Assembly: GCF_020217005.1 (NCBI RefSeq)
Contig: NZ_JAIWOI010000370.1
Coordinates: 1 to 7,994 of the forward strand
Length of the DNA: 7,994 bases
Direction: 5' to 3'
DNA from: Rheinheimera sp.
Lineage (GTDB): Bacteria; Pseudomonadota; Gammaproteobacteria; Enterobacterales; Alteromonadaceae
Part shown: positions 1 to 5,760 of the stretch, one piece after another
How positions within the stretch are numbered: position 1 is the first letter of the stretch
Layout of the letters: each line of letters starts with the position of its first letter
Program-made: the position numbers and the translations under genes
The notes under the pieces: generated by a model
The model's input: the letters and a program-made list of their open reading frames with translations, nothing else
The model's database searches: none
Told to the model about the DNA's origin: nothing

Positions 1-153
1 AGCGCTTTTAGCCCCGCCCGAAGGGAGTCGCTGGGCGATTGCACTGCGGTGTTAGCCTGTCTCACAAGGTAGTCGACATTGCTTCGCCAGGCCGCCTTGC
101 ATTGCAAGCGCCCAGCGGCTCTGAAACTCACATCTTGAGGTCACTTGGGTATA
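1..153. repeat. Repeat-like intergenic element (MITE/ERIC-style) with long inverted repeat
   Basis: No gene is visible here. Bases 29-43 (CGCTGGGCGATTGCA) and 103-117 (TGCAAGCGCCCAGCG) are inverted copies matching at 14 of 15 positions, separated by 59 bases. Inside them, GCCTG at 55-59 can pair with CAGGC at 88-92, and GCGG at 45-48 with CCGC at 92-95, so the whole could fold into a long imperfect hairpin. The right flank ends in CACTTGGGTATA (142-153). Read in reverse this begins TATACCC, which resembles the ends of ERIC/IRU-type elements. I infer a non-autonomous dispersed repeat; only one copy is visible in this window, so the repeat nature is not proven here. The left boundary is uncertain and may lie outside the window. 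There is no transposase. Confidence 0.5.
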
Positions 154-156
154 TAC

Positions 157-585
157 ATGGATAAATTTGATCAGCATATTCTGGCGGAACTGAAAAAAGA
201 TGCGCGGCAAAGTGTGTCTACTCTGGCTGAAAAAGTCAGTTTGTCGCGCAGCGCTGTCTCCGATCGTATTAAGCGCATGGAACAAAACGGTGTGATCCGG
301 GGTTATCAGGTGCTGCTGTCTGAATCACAAAAAAGCGCTGTCTCTGCTTACTTTGAAATTCAGCATCGTTGTGGCCGTTGCGCTGATGTGATGCATGTGT
401 TTCGTGCTATTCCTGAAGTGATGACCTGCCACGGTATCAGCGGAGAAATGGACTTATTAGTATATGTAAAAACTGAGTCTATGCAGCGTTTGCACGAGAT
501 TCGGGAGTTACTGGATGCCGAACTGGACGTGATTAAAATCCGTACTCATGTAGTGATGAGCGAATGGATCAATAATCTGGGGTAA
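157..585 (+). CDS. Lrp/AsnC family transcriptional regulator
   Basis: A 142-residue DNA-binding regulator of the Lrp/AsnC family, close to the usual 140-165. Residues 1-50 form the AsnC-type winged helix-turn-helix: the opening MDKFDQHILAEL, then LAEKVSLSRSAVSDRIKRME and NGVIRGY, are family hallmarks. Residues about 63-138 form the RAM ligand-binding domain, with HGISGEMDLLVYV (92-104) matching its conserved G-x-x-D turn. Family members act as dimers or octamers and usually respond to amino acids. CGRC at 72-75 is an unusual CxxC that could bind metal or respond to redox state. The start is debatable. ATG at 157 gives the canonical N-terminus but has only a weak GGG upstream. TTG at 145 would add MGIY and has GAGG at 136-139 with five-base spacing. 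The 5' leader lies in the repeat-like element. The 3' end overlaps the convergent cyclase gene by 17 bp. The regulated target is unknown. Confidence 0.93.
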   Translation: MDKFDQHILAELKKDARQSVSTLAEKVSLSRSAVSDRIKRMEQNGVIRGYQVLLSESQKSAVSAYFEIQHRCGRCADVMHVFRAIPEVMTCHGISGEMDLLVYVKTESMQRLHEIRELLDAELDVIKIRTHVVMSEWINNLG

Positions 586-2023
586 CAGACAGAGTCTCAG
601 TGCTTCGCACTGCGCAGTTTCTGCCAGCTTTTTTCGCCCTGTACAAGGCCTGATCGGCCAGCTCTACTAAGCTTCTGCTATCCATGGTGGCCGCTGGAAT
701 ATCGCAGTACCAGCCAATACTGACTGTACAATAGCCATGCTGATGGTTGAGCCTGATCTGGTGAGCTTCAAGACGGCGCAAAAAATCATCCAATAACAGC
801 TGCATAGTTTCAGCATCACTGCCAACACTGACCAGAATAAACTCCTCACCGCCATAACGAACCAGTAAATCGTCTTTGCGCTGAAACTGGCTCTGACAAA
901 GCTGCGCAAAGTCTTTTAAACACTGATCGCCGAAGTTATGTCCCAGCTTGTCATTGATTTGCTTAAAGTGGTCCAGGTCCATCATCGCCAGCGTCAGAGG
1001 CAGTTGCTGGCGTTGGCACAAAGCCAAAGCCTGCTGCACGCGGGGTTCAAAGTACTGCCTGTTGTACAAGCCAGTCAAAGGGTCATGCTGACTTAATTGC
1101 TCCAGTCGGATATTGGCCTCAATTAACGCCTGGTTTAGTTTTTTTAGCTTCAGATAACTGATGCTGACCACGGATATCAACAAGACAAAAGCCAGCAACA
1201 TTTGCCAGAACAGCTGGTAGTCAAAGCCTTGTTCATAACGAATAGCCAGCCAGTGATTGTTGATTTGCTGTTTTTGCTCCAGGCTGATCTGTTGCAGCAA
1301 TAAATCAAAAATTTCCAGCAGCATTGGATCGTCATTACGGCAAGCCAGACTCAACTGAGTGTCTTCAGGTAAACGCCCTGCTATTTTCAGGTTAGTGATA
1401 GAGTTCTGTTGCAGGCTATAGCTGATACTGCCCATATTGCCTAACATACCGTATAAATGTCCTGCCTGGACCTGTAACAACCCCTGCTCATAATCCTCGT
1501 AAGGTACCAACTGCAATTGCGGGTACCTGTGCTGGTACAGCTCAAGGGTGCCAAAACCTGCGCGGATCCCTACAGGTGAGGTGTTGGGAATGTCGGCGAC
1601 TGAGCGAATAAAAGCTTTGTCCTTTGTCGTGACTACGACATAAGGAACTTCCAGATAAGCTTTGGTAAAACTCAGATACTCAAGACGGGAAGGGGTAGGC
1701 ATGGCGAGAGTTAAAAGGTCACAGTGTCTGTCTTTGGCAGCTTGCAGCGAAGCGGGCCAGTTTGATGTGGGGTAAAGCTCAAGTGGCACAGGCAGCATGC
1801 GTCTGAGCAACCTGATGTATTCAGCCGAAATGCCAGTGTGTTGGTTTTGTTTTGACAAGGCTTCAAAGGGCAGCCAGTTAGGGTCTATACAGTAAGTGAC
1901 TTTGCCTTTCTGTTGCAGATGCTTGATTTGAGCTTGTGACAATACAGATTCTGCAGCCACAGACCAACTGGCCAGGCAAAGGCCAAGCAAAATAACACTA
2001 TGTTTAAAAGCTACAGCTGACAT
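569..2023 (-). CDS. Periplasmic-sensing membrane diguanylate cyclase (SBP_bac_3-TM-GGDEF)
   Basis: A 484-residue inner-membrane sensor predicted to make cyclic di-GMP from two GTP. Residues 1-24 look like a signal peptide (hydrophobic ILLGLCLASW, then VAA). Residues about 35-263 form a type 3 periplasmic solute-binding domain, with CIDPNWLPFEAL at 45-56 as the typical first lobe. A transmembrane helix follows at about 272-292, then a short linker with coiled-coil character (293-311). The GGDEF domain spans about 312-475: DPLTGLYNR at 314-322, metal-binding MDLDHFKQIND at 348-358, active-site GGEEF at 391-395, and ADQALYRAKKAGRN near the end. An RxxD inhibitory site (RKDD, 382-385) lies five residues before GGEEF, so product inhibition is expected. 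By family analogy the ligand is an amino acid or similar small polar molecule, but it cannot be read from sequence. ATG at 2023 is preceded by AGGG about 12 bases upstream. It overlaps the Lrp-type gene tail to tail. Confidence 0.95.
   Translation of the reverse strand: MSAVAFKHSVILLGLCLASWSVAAESVLSQAQIKHLQQKGKVTYCIDPNWLPFEALSKQNQHTGISAEYIRLLRRMLPVPLELYPTSNWPASLQAAKDRHCDLLTLAMPTPSRLEYLSFTKAYLEVPYVVVTTKDKAFIRSVADIPNTSPVGIRAGFGTLELYQHRYPQLQLVPYEDYEQGLLQVQAGHLYGMLGNMGSISYSLQQNSITNLKIAGRLPEDTQLSLACRNDDPMLLEIFDLLLQQISLEQKQQINNHWLAIRYEQGFDYQLFWQMLLAFVLLISVVSISYLKLKKLNQALIEANIRLEQLSQHDPLTGLYNRQYFEPRVQQALALCQRQQLPLTLAMMDLDHFKQINDKLGHNFGDQCLKDFAQLCQSQFQRKDDLLVRYGGEEFILVSVGSDAETMQLLLDDFLRRLEAHQIRLNHQHGYCTVSIGWYCDIPAATMDSRSLVELADQALYRAKKAGRNCAVRSTETLSVTPDY
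598..634 (+). terminator. Weak possible intrinsic terminator for the Lrp-type gene
   Basis: Just after the regulator's stop, and inside the 3' end of the opposite-strand cyclase gene, the plus strand has two small hairpins: CAGTGC-TTC-GCACTG wait-free pairing at 598-612 with a GC-rich stem, and GCAG-TTT-CTGC at 614-624. Six T residues follow at 629-634. The T run lies five bases after the second, short stem, so this is a poor match to a canonical terminator. It is reported because the convergent overlap leaves no other room for one. Confidence 0.25.
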
Positions 2024-2040
2024 GAGATGAACAGCCCTGA

Positions 2041-2049
2041 ATTATGGCA
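2041..2049 (-). promoter_or_regulatory. Extended -10 promoter candidate for the diguanylate cyclase
   Basis: On the minus strand this reads TGCCATAAT: a TGn extension directly before CATAAT, which matches the TATAAT consensus at five of six positions. It lies 17 bases upstream of the ATG, giving a very short leader. No good -35 hexamer is visible 16-18 bases further up, which is usual for extended -10 promoters. The remainder of the 2050-2143 gap shows no gene and no other clear signal. Confidence 0.4.
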
Positions 2050-2145
2050 TACGCTCATTAGCACCATAGGTCTGCTTTGTCTGAGTCGCAAGGCTGAAGA
2101 TCAAATATTAAGCCGGATTTTCTAAACTAGTAACGGACGCAAACA

Positions 2146-2170
2146 AAAATGCCCCATAAAGGGGCATTTT
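2146..2170 (-). terminator. Intrinsic terminator after the glycine-zipper gene
   Basis: AAAATGCCCC (2146-2155) and GGGGCATTTT (2161-2170) are a perfect ten-base inverted repeat around a five-base loop. On the minus strand the stem is followed by a T-rich tail (TTTTTGTTT), and it begins two bases beyond the TAA stop of the glycine-zipper gene. It should insulate the downstream cyclase gene from read-through. The symmetric T/A flanks could also let it work on the plus strand, but no plus-strand gene ends here. Confidence 0.9.
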
Positions 2171-2171
2171 G

Positions 2172-2708
2172 TTAGTTGCTGCTGGCGACCAGCAACTGGC
2201 CGTCTTTCACCGGAATACGTTCGGCCGGTTGTTGTTCTAAGCGGGTTTTGTGTACTTTGCCATCCAAAAGATAAGTTACATCGTAGCCCACTACCTTTTG
2301 CTCTGTTTTCTGCACCGTTTTGCAGACACGGCGGGTTGTGCTTTCTACGTCCTTGTTTTGCATGTCGTTTTGCACTTGTTTACCGGCATAACCACCAGCC
2401 GCAGCCCCTGCGACAGTAGCAATTTTTTTGCCGGAACCGCCGCCAATCTGATTACCCAGTACACCACCAACCACAGCGCCTAATACCGTACCTGCGATTT
2501 GATGCTGATCCTGCACAGCTTTTTTCTGCTGCACTATCTGATCTGTACATTGTTCAACCGGCACCTTGTAGTTTTCGTATACAGCTTTACTGGCCACAAC
2601 TTCGGCATAATCAGGTTCTTTGTCCAAATAGCTGTAACCGGCCACAGAACCTAAAGCAGTTACTGCTATACCACCTACGACTAATCCTGCTATCAGAGAC
2701 TTATTCAT
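2172..2708 (-). CDS. Glycine zipper 2TM domain envelope protein
   Basis: A 178-residue protein with a glycine zipper 2TM region (the Rick_17kDa_Anti/SlyB-like family). Residues 4-23 are a hydrophobic N-terminal segment (LIAGLVVGGIAVTALGSVAG) that could be a signal sequence or anchor; there is no lipobox cysteine, unlike SlyB or PcpA-type lipoproteins. Residues 72-109 form the glycine zipper, with repeated GxxxG spacing (GAVVGGVLGNQIGG, then GAAAGGYAG), predicted to pack as a membrane hairpin. The C-terminal part (120-178) is soluble-looking, with KVVGYDVTYLLDGK typical of the family. Two cysteines, 54 and 129, could form a disulfide in the periplasm. Family members are envelope-stability proteins of poorly known mechanism. 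The start at 2708 was chosen because GAGG (2715-2718) lies six bases upstream; the longer TTG start would swallow this site. It stands alone, with its own terminator. Confidence 0.9.
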   Translation of the reverse strand: MNKSLIAGLVVGGIAVTALGSVAGYSYLDKEPDYAEVVASKAVYENYKVPVEQCTDQIVQQKKAVQDQHQIAGTVLGAVVGGVLGNQIGGGSGKKIATVAGAAAGGYAGKQVQNDMQNKDVESTTRRVCKTVQKTEQKVVGYDVTYLLDGKVHKTRLEQQPAERIPVKDGQLLVASSN

Positions 2709-2726
2709 GCTGCACCTCAATTCACT

Positions 2727-2756
2727 GTTATGACGTCAATTGCCTTTGGCAATCAA
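2727..2756 (-). promoter_or_regulatory. Possible promoter with palindromic operator for the glycine-zipper gene
   Basis: On the minus strand TTGATT (2751-2756) and CATAAC (2727-2732) are separated by 18 bases and would give a leader of about 20 bases. Within the spacer lie a perfect arm-to-arm palindrome, ATTGCC-TTT-GGCAAT (2739-2753), and the eight-base palindrome TGACGTCA (2731-2738). The placement suits a repressor site overlapping the promoter. The hexamers themselves are weak matches, and no matching regulator can be named. Confidence 0.35.
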
Positions 2757-2781
2757 GATGACAACAGTCTAGGCGCGTCAA

Positions 2782-2802
2782 GCTGTATCAGCGCTGAACA
2801 GC
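2782..2802. other. Inverted repeat downstream of the Wzi-family gene
   Basis: GCTGTATCAGC and GCTGAACAGC form back-to-back inverted arms with one bulged base, centred on TCAGCGCTGA. It starts 11 bases past the Wzi-family stop on the minus strand. No T run follows, so it is not a standard intrinsic terminator. It may be a weak 3' hairpin or a protein-binding site in the glycine-zipper upstream region. Confidence 0.3.
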
Positions 2803-2812
2803 ATATTTAATC

Positions 2813-4279
2813 TCAGAATTGCCTGCTCCAGTTAAAAAACAGTCGAGCATCCCAATCTTGTTCGCCCGTAGCTGGCGTTCGGGAATAGATCAAATCTGTG
2901 CCTAACTCTAAGTCACCATAGCTGGTTGGATGCCGATAGCTCTGTTGCCATTGATACTGTCGTTCATAACGACCTCTTGAGAGCGGATTACCGCCAGGTA
3001 AAGGCCTGTCAGTGGCATCTACGTTTAGTCGGATCCAGGCTAGTTTGTGTTGCCAGTTGGCGCCGCTCTCCAGTTGGCGAATCAAACCCAACTGCAGCAC
3101 CAAAGCGTCGTTGTCATAGGTTGATCCAATGGATTTATGGTAAGACCTATACCCCTGAAGAAACTTATCGTGTTCGTACAGACAGTTATTTTTCTCAATA
3201 TCGTTGCAATAGGCGTTATTACCAGTGAACTCCAGATAAAGCCTGCTGTTAAATTCTGTCAGGTAAATATCTGCGCCGACTTGATAACTGACTTTGGTCA
3301 GTTTGTATTTTTGTCGGTTGAAGTCTTCAGAGGTCGCCATCATGTAAAAACCAACAGGGCGGTCAAACCAGATGTCACTGTATCTGGCATCATAACCGGC
3401 CAGCATATTTTCATGGCCTTCGAGGGCACCACCCCGGAATAATCCCTGATACCAGTCCGACAGACCATTACCATATCCATCGCCACCCCACATCATCACC
3501 CAGCTAAAGCCAAGTTCCAGTTTGCTGATAGGTCTGATGCTGGCGCGGCTTGACCAGACCTGGGCATTGTTGATGGCGCCTTGAGCAATCTCTTCAGCCT
3601 TGAGTTCTTCCATTCGGGCAAAGCGGCTGGTAAAAGTCCAGGGGCCTGTAATTGAGCTCAACCATGAATCGGCATTGCTGTTGTATCTGCTCAGACTTAT
3701 ACCGGCCAGAGGGCGGGCATTGTGGCTCATAATGGTACTGCTATCCCAGCTTGGCCCCCAAAATTGGTCGACCCGGCCTGCAGTAAATACCCAATTGCCC
3801 AACTTTGCGGCCATATAGCTATGATCCAGCCTGCTTCTGTTACCTTGCTCATCAGTTGAGTGGTAAGTGCCTGTTAAACGGCCGCTGAAGTGCTCAGACT
3901 GAAAGGATAAAGAACCACGGGCTGCGGCACTGTCGGTAAAGTCTTCGCCGAAGCTTTTATAGGCGTCCTGATCTGAGGCCGCGTGCAGTGTCACTTTTGC
4001 CGCCAAAGGGGGTTGTTGTTGTTGCCACAGTTGCTGCAGTCTGCGCACGGCCAGCAACTGCTCATCATTCAGTTGTGACATATCCACGGCATCCAGATCC
4101 TGTTTAATGCCAGCCCAGAATAAAGGGTAAGTATTCACTGGCTGACGGATCAGGCCATAATCGGACAATAACTGCAGATCAGCTTTTTGTGACAGATCTG
4201 TGGCTTCAATCCACCACTGGGCCTGCACTTGGGTACAGGTCAGTAAAGAAGCAAAAATCCAGGGGGTGTGGCGATACAT
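2813..4279 (-). CDS. Capsule assembly Wzi family outer-membrane protein
   Basis: A 488-residue predicted outer-membrane beta-barrel, close to the roughly 480 residues of E. coli Wzi. Residues 1-20 are a signal peptide ending VQA before QWW. Early family motifs are LQLLSDYGLIRQPVNTYPLF (36-54 region). The strongest match is the segment at about 158-198, including the core GRVDQFWGPSWDSS (168-181) and the following NARPLAGISLSR (187-198), which is conserved across Wzi_Caps_assemb proteins. The chain ends in Phe (WSRQF), the usual barrel-assembly signal, and has many alternating aromatic strands. Wzi binds exopolysaccharide or capsule at the cell surface. No Wza, Wzb, Wzc or glycosyltransferase genes are near, so a role in group 1 capsule is not supported by context; a general surface-polysaccharide role is inferred. 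The ATG at 4279 has only a weak, distant GGGA as ribosome binding site, and that GGGA sits in a small hairpin (4290-4308). Confidence 0.9.
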   Translation of the reverse strand: MYRHTPWIFASLLTCTQVQAQWWIEATDLSQKADLQLLSDYGLIRQPVNTYPLFWAGIKQDLDAVDMSQLNDEQLLAVRRLQQLWQQQQPPLAAKVTLHAASDQDAYKSFGEDFTDSAAARGSLSFQSEHFSGRLTGTYHSTDEQGNRSRLDHSYMAAKLGNWVFTAGRVDQFWGPSWDSSTIMSHNARPLAGISLSRYNSNADSWLSSITGPWTFTSRFARMEELKAEEIAQGAINNAQVWSSRASIRPISKLELGFSWVMMWGGDGYGNGLSDWYQGLFRGGALEGHENMLAGYDARYSDIWFDRPVGFYMMATSEDFNRQKYKLTKVSYQVGADIYLTEFNSRLYLEFTGNNAYCNDIEKNNCLYEHDKFLQGYRSYHKSIGSTYDNDALVLQLGLIRQLESGANWQHKLAWIRLNVDATDRPLPGGNPLSRGRYERQYQWQQSYRHPTSYGDLELGTDLIYSRTPATGEQDWDARLFFNWSRQF

Positions 4280-4289
4280 AAGGTCATAT

Positions 4290-4317
4290 CCCAGATAAAA
4301 AAACTGGGCACATTTTA
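4290..4317 (-). promoter_or_regulatory. Leader hairpin and -10 candidate upstream of the Wzi-family gene
   Basis: On the minus strand TAAAAT (4312-4317) matches the -10 consensus at five of six positions, without a convincing -35. Downstream in the leader, CCCAG (4304-4308) and CTGGG (4290-4294) can pair around a nine-base A/T loop. The 3' arm contains the only Shine-Dalgarno-like bases for the gene, so the hairpin could restrict translation. The gap 4318-4383 holds no gene; it includes an A/T palindrome at 4364-4377 that lacks the G/C stem needed for a terminator. Confidence 0.3.
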
Positions 4318-4383
4318 AGAGATAAAGCTGAACGCTAACTGTGTGAAGATGTTATTGAGCCTGTTTTTTATAAAAAAGTTAAA

Positions 4384-4665
4384 TTATTTACTTCTGCTTA
4401 GAAAGAGTTGTACGTAAGAGCAACTGCTACTGATTGAGTAATTTTGGGCTTTGGCCCAGTCCAATGCGGCTGTCACCAGTTGATTGGCAACTCCTTTACC
4501 TCTGGCACTGACAGGTACAAAAGTGTGATAAAAGTGCAGATGCAAGGCTGTCGGATCCAGCTCGTACTGCACCAGCGCCTGCTCTGCACCCAGGTCGATG
4601 ATAAATTGCTGTTTTTCAATCTGATGTTGCACCAGATATTTTTCTTGCATCTGTGTTTTCTGCAT
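4384..4665 (-). CDS. Short GNAT-like N-acetyltransferase (COG2388 / Acetyltransf_CG type)
   Basis: A 93-residue protein of the small GCN5-related family exemplified by E. coli YjdJ, whose members are usually 85-100 residues. The sequence FYHTFVPVSARGKGVANQLV (about 45-64) carries the acetyl-CoA pyrophosphate-binding turn (ARGKGVA, 54-60), and ALDWAKAQ followed by SCSYVQLFL (81-89) is the typical family tail. Only the core acetyl-CoA fold is present, without the substrate-binding N-terminal half of full GNATs. Substrates are unknown for this family. The start at 4665 was chosen because AGG lies about seven bases upstream; a longer reading would use residues before the binding site, and the later ATG at 4650 has no such site. 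It is divergent from the solute-binding protein gene, sharing a 67-base intergenic region, and lies upstream of the Wzi-family gene without clear operon linkage. Confidence 0.85.
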   Translation of the reverse strand: MQKTQMQEKYLVQHQIEKQQFIIDLGAEQALVQYELDPTALHLHFYHTFVPVSARGKGVANQLVTAALDWAKAQNYSISSSCSYVQLFLSRSK

Positions 4666-4673
4666 AAGGTGCC

Positions 4674-4679
4674 TATACT
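4674..4679 (+). promoter_or_regulatory. -10 candidate for the solute-binding protein gene
   Basis: TATACT matches the -10 consensus at five of six positions and lies 53 bases before the ATG at 4733, in the short divergent region. No good -35 is present at 16-18 bases upstream. The same 67-base gap must also hold the promoter of the divergent acetyltransferase, so regulation of the pair may be linked. Confidence 0.3.
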
Positions 4680-4732
4680 TACATCTGACCACCATGCAAC
4701 GGGCCGTACATTGGCGTCACAGAGGGTTTTAG

Positions 4733-5476
4733 ATGAAATGGTTTTGTTGGTTATGTCTTTTTCTCAGTTCTGCCGGCCAGGCCAAGACAGAATTGACTGT
4801 GCTGGTCGGTCTGGATAAACCACCTTACATCATTTTGGATGACAGTTCCGGCTATGAGTTGGATTTATTAAAACTACTGATTAAAAAAATGGGCTATGAC
4901 GCAGTGTTTCTGCACGTACCTAATGCCAGAATCAAAAATTTAATGCTTGAAGGCAAGGCTGATGTGGCAACTCTGCAAAAGCCAGATCCGGAACTGCCAT
5001 TGTATTACTCTGAGCCATATATTCGTTATCAGAATGTCGCCGCCACCTTAAGCTCGAAAAGTATCAGATTGACCCATATGGATCAGTTAAAACCCTACAG
5101 CGTTGTGGCCTTTCATAATGCACGGTCTTTGTTGGGACCAGACTATAAGCTATTGACCGACCAAATACTGAATTATCAGGAAGTGGCGAATCAAAGCCAG
5201 CAGTTACAAATGCTGTTACTTGAACGTTGTGACCTGGTAGTGATGGATAGAAATATTTTTTATTACTATGCAAAAATGGCAGGGCACAGCATGCAACCAT
5301 TTGATTTTGCATCCTTATTCTCACCAAGTTTATACAGTGCAGCTTTTAAGAATGAGCGGTTAAAGCAGAAATTTAATCAGGCTCTGGCTGAAGTACAGCA
5401 AGAGCCCATTTTTACTCAGTTACAACTGAAGTATTTTTCTGAAGTGAATCAACAGCTTCAGGATCCGCAGTTGTAG
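4733..5476 (+). CDS. Secreted type 3 solute-binding protein (transporter substrate-binding domain)
   Basis: A 247-residue periplasmic protein of the SBP_bac_3 family. Residues 1-17 are a signal peptide (FCWLCLFLSSAGQA), with cleavage likely after GQA and before KTEL. VLVGLDKPPYIILDD (23-37) and GYELDLLKLLIKKMGY (40-55) are the first-lobe strand and helix; GKADVATL (74-81) and YSEPYI (92-97) are further family positions; LLLERCDLVVMDRN (161-174) marks the second-lobe return. The length fits a complete protein with no fused membrane or signalling domain. Family members bind amino acids or other small polar molecules for ABC uptake, but no permease or ATPase gene lies nearby, so it may serve a distant transporter or act as an orphan sensor component. 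ATG 4733 has an excellent ribosome site, GAGGG at 4722-4726, six bases upstream. The last 65 bases overlap the small convergent ORF. Confidence 0.92.
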   Translation: MKWFCWLCLFLSSAGQAKTELTVLVGLDKPPYIILDDSSGYELDLLKLLIKKMGYDAVFLHVPNARIKNLMLEGKADVATLQKPDPELPLYYSEPYIRYQNVAATLSSKSIRLTHMDQLKPYSVVAFHNARSLLGPDYKLLTDQILNYQEVANQSQQLQMLLLERCDLVVMDRNIFYYYAKMAGHSMQPFDFASLFSPSLYSAAFKNERLKQKFNQALAEVQQEPIFTQLQLKYFSEVNQQLQDPQL

Positions 5477-5603
5477 TTTCTGTATTGGCAGTTTGAGCTT
5501 CTTCCGCTTTTTGTTTCAGACGGATAGAGTTTTTCACCAGAATGTTTTTCTTTTGTTTGGCTCTTTTACTGATTTTCTTTTTTAACGCTTTGCTTGAACT
5601 CAT
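5412..5603 (-). CDS. Small lysine-rich hypothetical protein
   Basis: A 63-residue ORF that I do not recognise as a named family. The N-terminal half is strongly basic (SSSKALKKKISKRAKQKKN, residues 2-20), which would suit RNA or ribosome binding; the C-terminal half is acidic and Thr/Ala/Glu-rich and probably disordered. There is no signal peptide, membrane segment or cysteine. Support for it being real: ATG start, a plausible promoter upstream, and about two-thirds of it lies outside any other gene. Against it: a weak ribosome site (only GAGA about ten bases upstream) and the final 65 bases run antisense to the end of the solute-binding protein gene. It resembles in composition the small basic DUF2986-type proteins of related bacteria, but lacks their conserved tail as I know it, so I do not assign that family. 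Confidence 0.5.
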   Translation of the reverse strand: MSSSKALKKKISKRAKQKKNILVKNSIRLKQKAEEAQTANTETTTADPEAVDSLQKNTSVVTE

Positions 5604-5634
5604 GATGTTTTTTCTCTATCCGGATATGGCTGCT

Positions 5635-5663
5635 AGTTTACCTGACTCTGATTATTTACCCAA
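5635..5663 (-). promoter_or_regulatory. Promoter candidate for the small lysine-rich ORF
   Basis: On the minus strand TTGGGT (5658-5663) and TAAACT (5635-5640) are separated by exactly 17 bases, and the -10 matches at four of six positions. The start of transcription would be near 5628, giving a leader of about 25 bases that contains the ten-base palindrome TATCCGGATA (5617-5626), a possible operator. Confidence 0.35.
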
Positions 5664-5669
5664 GAAGTT

Positions 5670-5704
5670 GCAGCGGCTTCGGTAGGGGCTGGGCTTGTCG
5701 CTGC
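5670..5704. other. Stem-loop with tRNA-like neighbourhood
   Basis: GCAGCG (5670-5675) and CGCTGC (5699-5704) pair perfectly around a 23-base G-rich loop. This patch and the following bases also contain tRNA-like pieces in the correct order: GGTAG (5681-5685, D-loop-like), TTGTC (5695-5699, a U33 plus GTC anticodon-like) and GTTCGAATCC (5714-5723, T-loop-like). The arms do not form a proper cloverleaf, so I do not call a tRNA. Its nature is unknown. Confidence 0.35.
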
Positions 5705-5723
5705 CCGTCTATAGTTCGAATCC

Positions 5724-5760
5724 GATGCAGGATAGGCTTTATCCCCGCCTGTCCCGCATC
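5724..5760 (-). other. Strong hairpin downstream of the FAD oxidoreductase gene
   Basis: GATGC (5724-5728) pairs with GCATC (5756-5760), and after one mismatch GGATAGGC (5730-5737) pairs with GCCTGTCC (5747-5754), closing a nine-base loop. It lies 23 bases past the oxidoreductase stop on the minus strand. No T run follows in that direction, so a role as a 3' stabilising hairpin or REP-like unit fits better than an intrinsic terminator. The rest of the 180-base gap contains no gene I can support. Confidence 0.5.

Noticed and set aside
145..156. TTG at 145 as the definite start of the Lrp-type gene
   Set aside because: Its Shine-Dalgarno spacing is better, but the family N-terminus begins at ATG 157. 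Kept as an alternative only.
2926..3442. Plus-strand ORFs opposite the Wzi-family gene
   Set aside because: They lie fully inside a strongly supported gene in another frame, and the proteins show no domain, signal peptide or start signal.
2813..4279. Part of a capsule biosynthesis locus
   Set aside because: No polymerase, export or glycosyltransferase gene is present in the window; the Wzi-family gene stands alone.
4364..4377. Intrinsic terminator after the short acetyltransferase
   Set aside because: The palindrome is made only of A and T, so the stem would be too weak to stop transcription.
5064..5327. Minus-strand ORF opposite the solute-binding protein gene
   Set aside because: It is antisense to the conserved second lobe and has no recognisable features.
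5710..5733. tRNA gene call from the GTTCGAATCC motif
   Set aside because: Only one of the five T-stem pairs is Watson-Crick, and no upstream bases pair with the would-be acceptor strand. On the minus strand the motif also fails.
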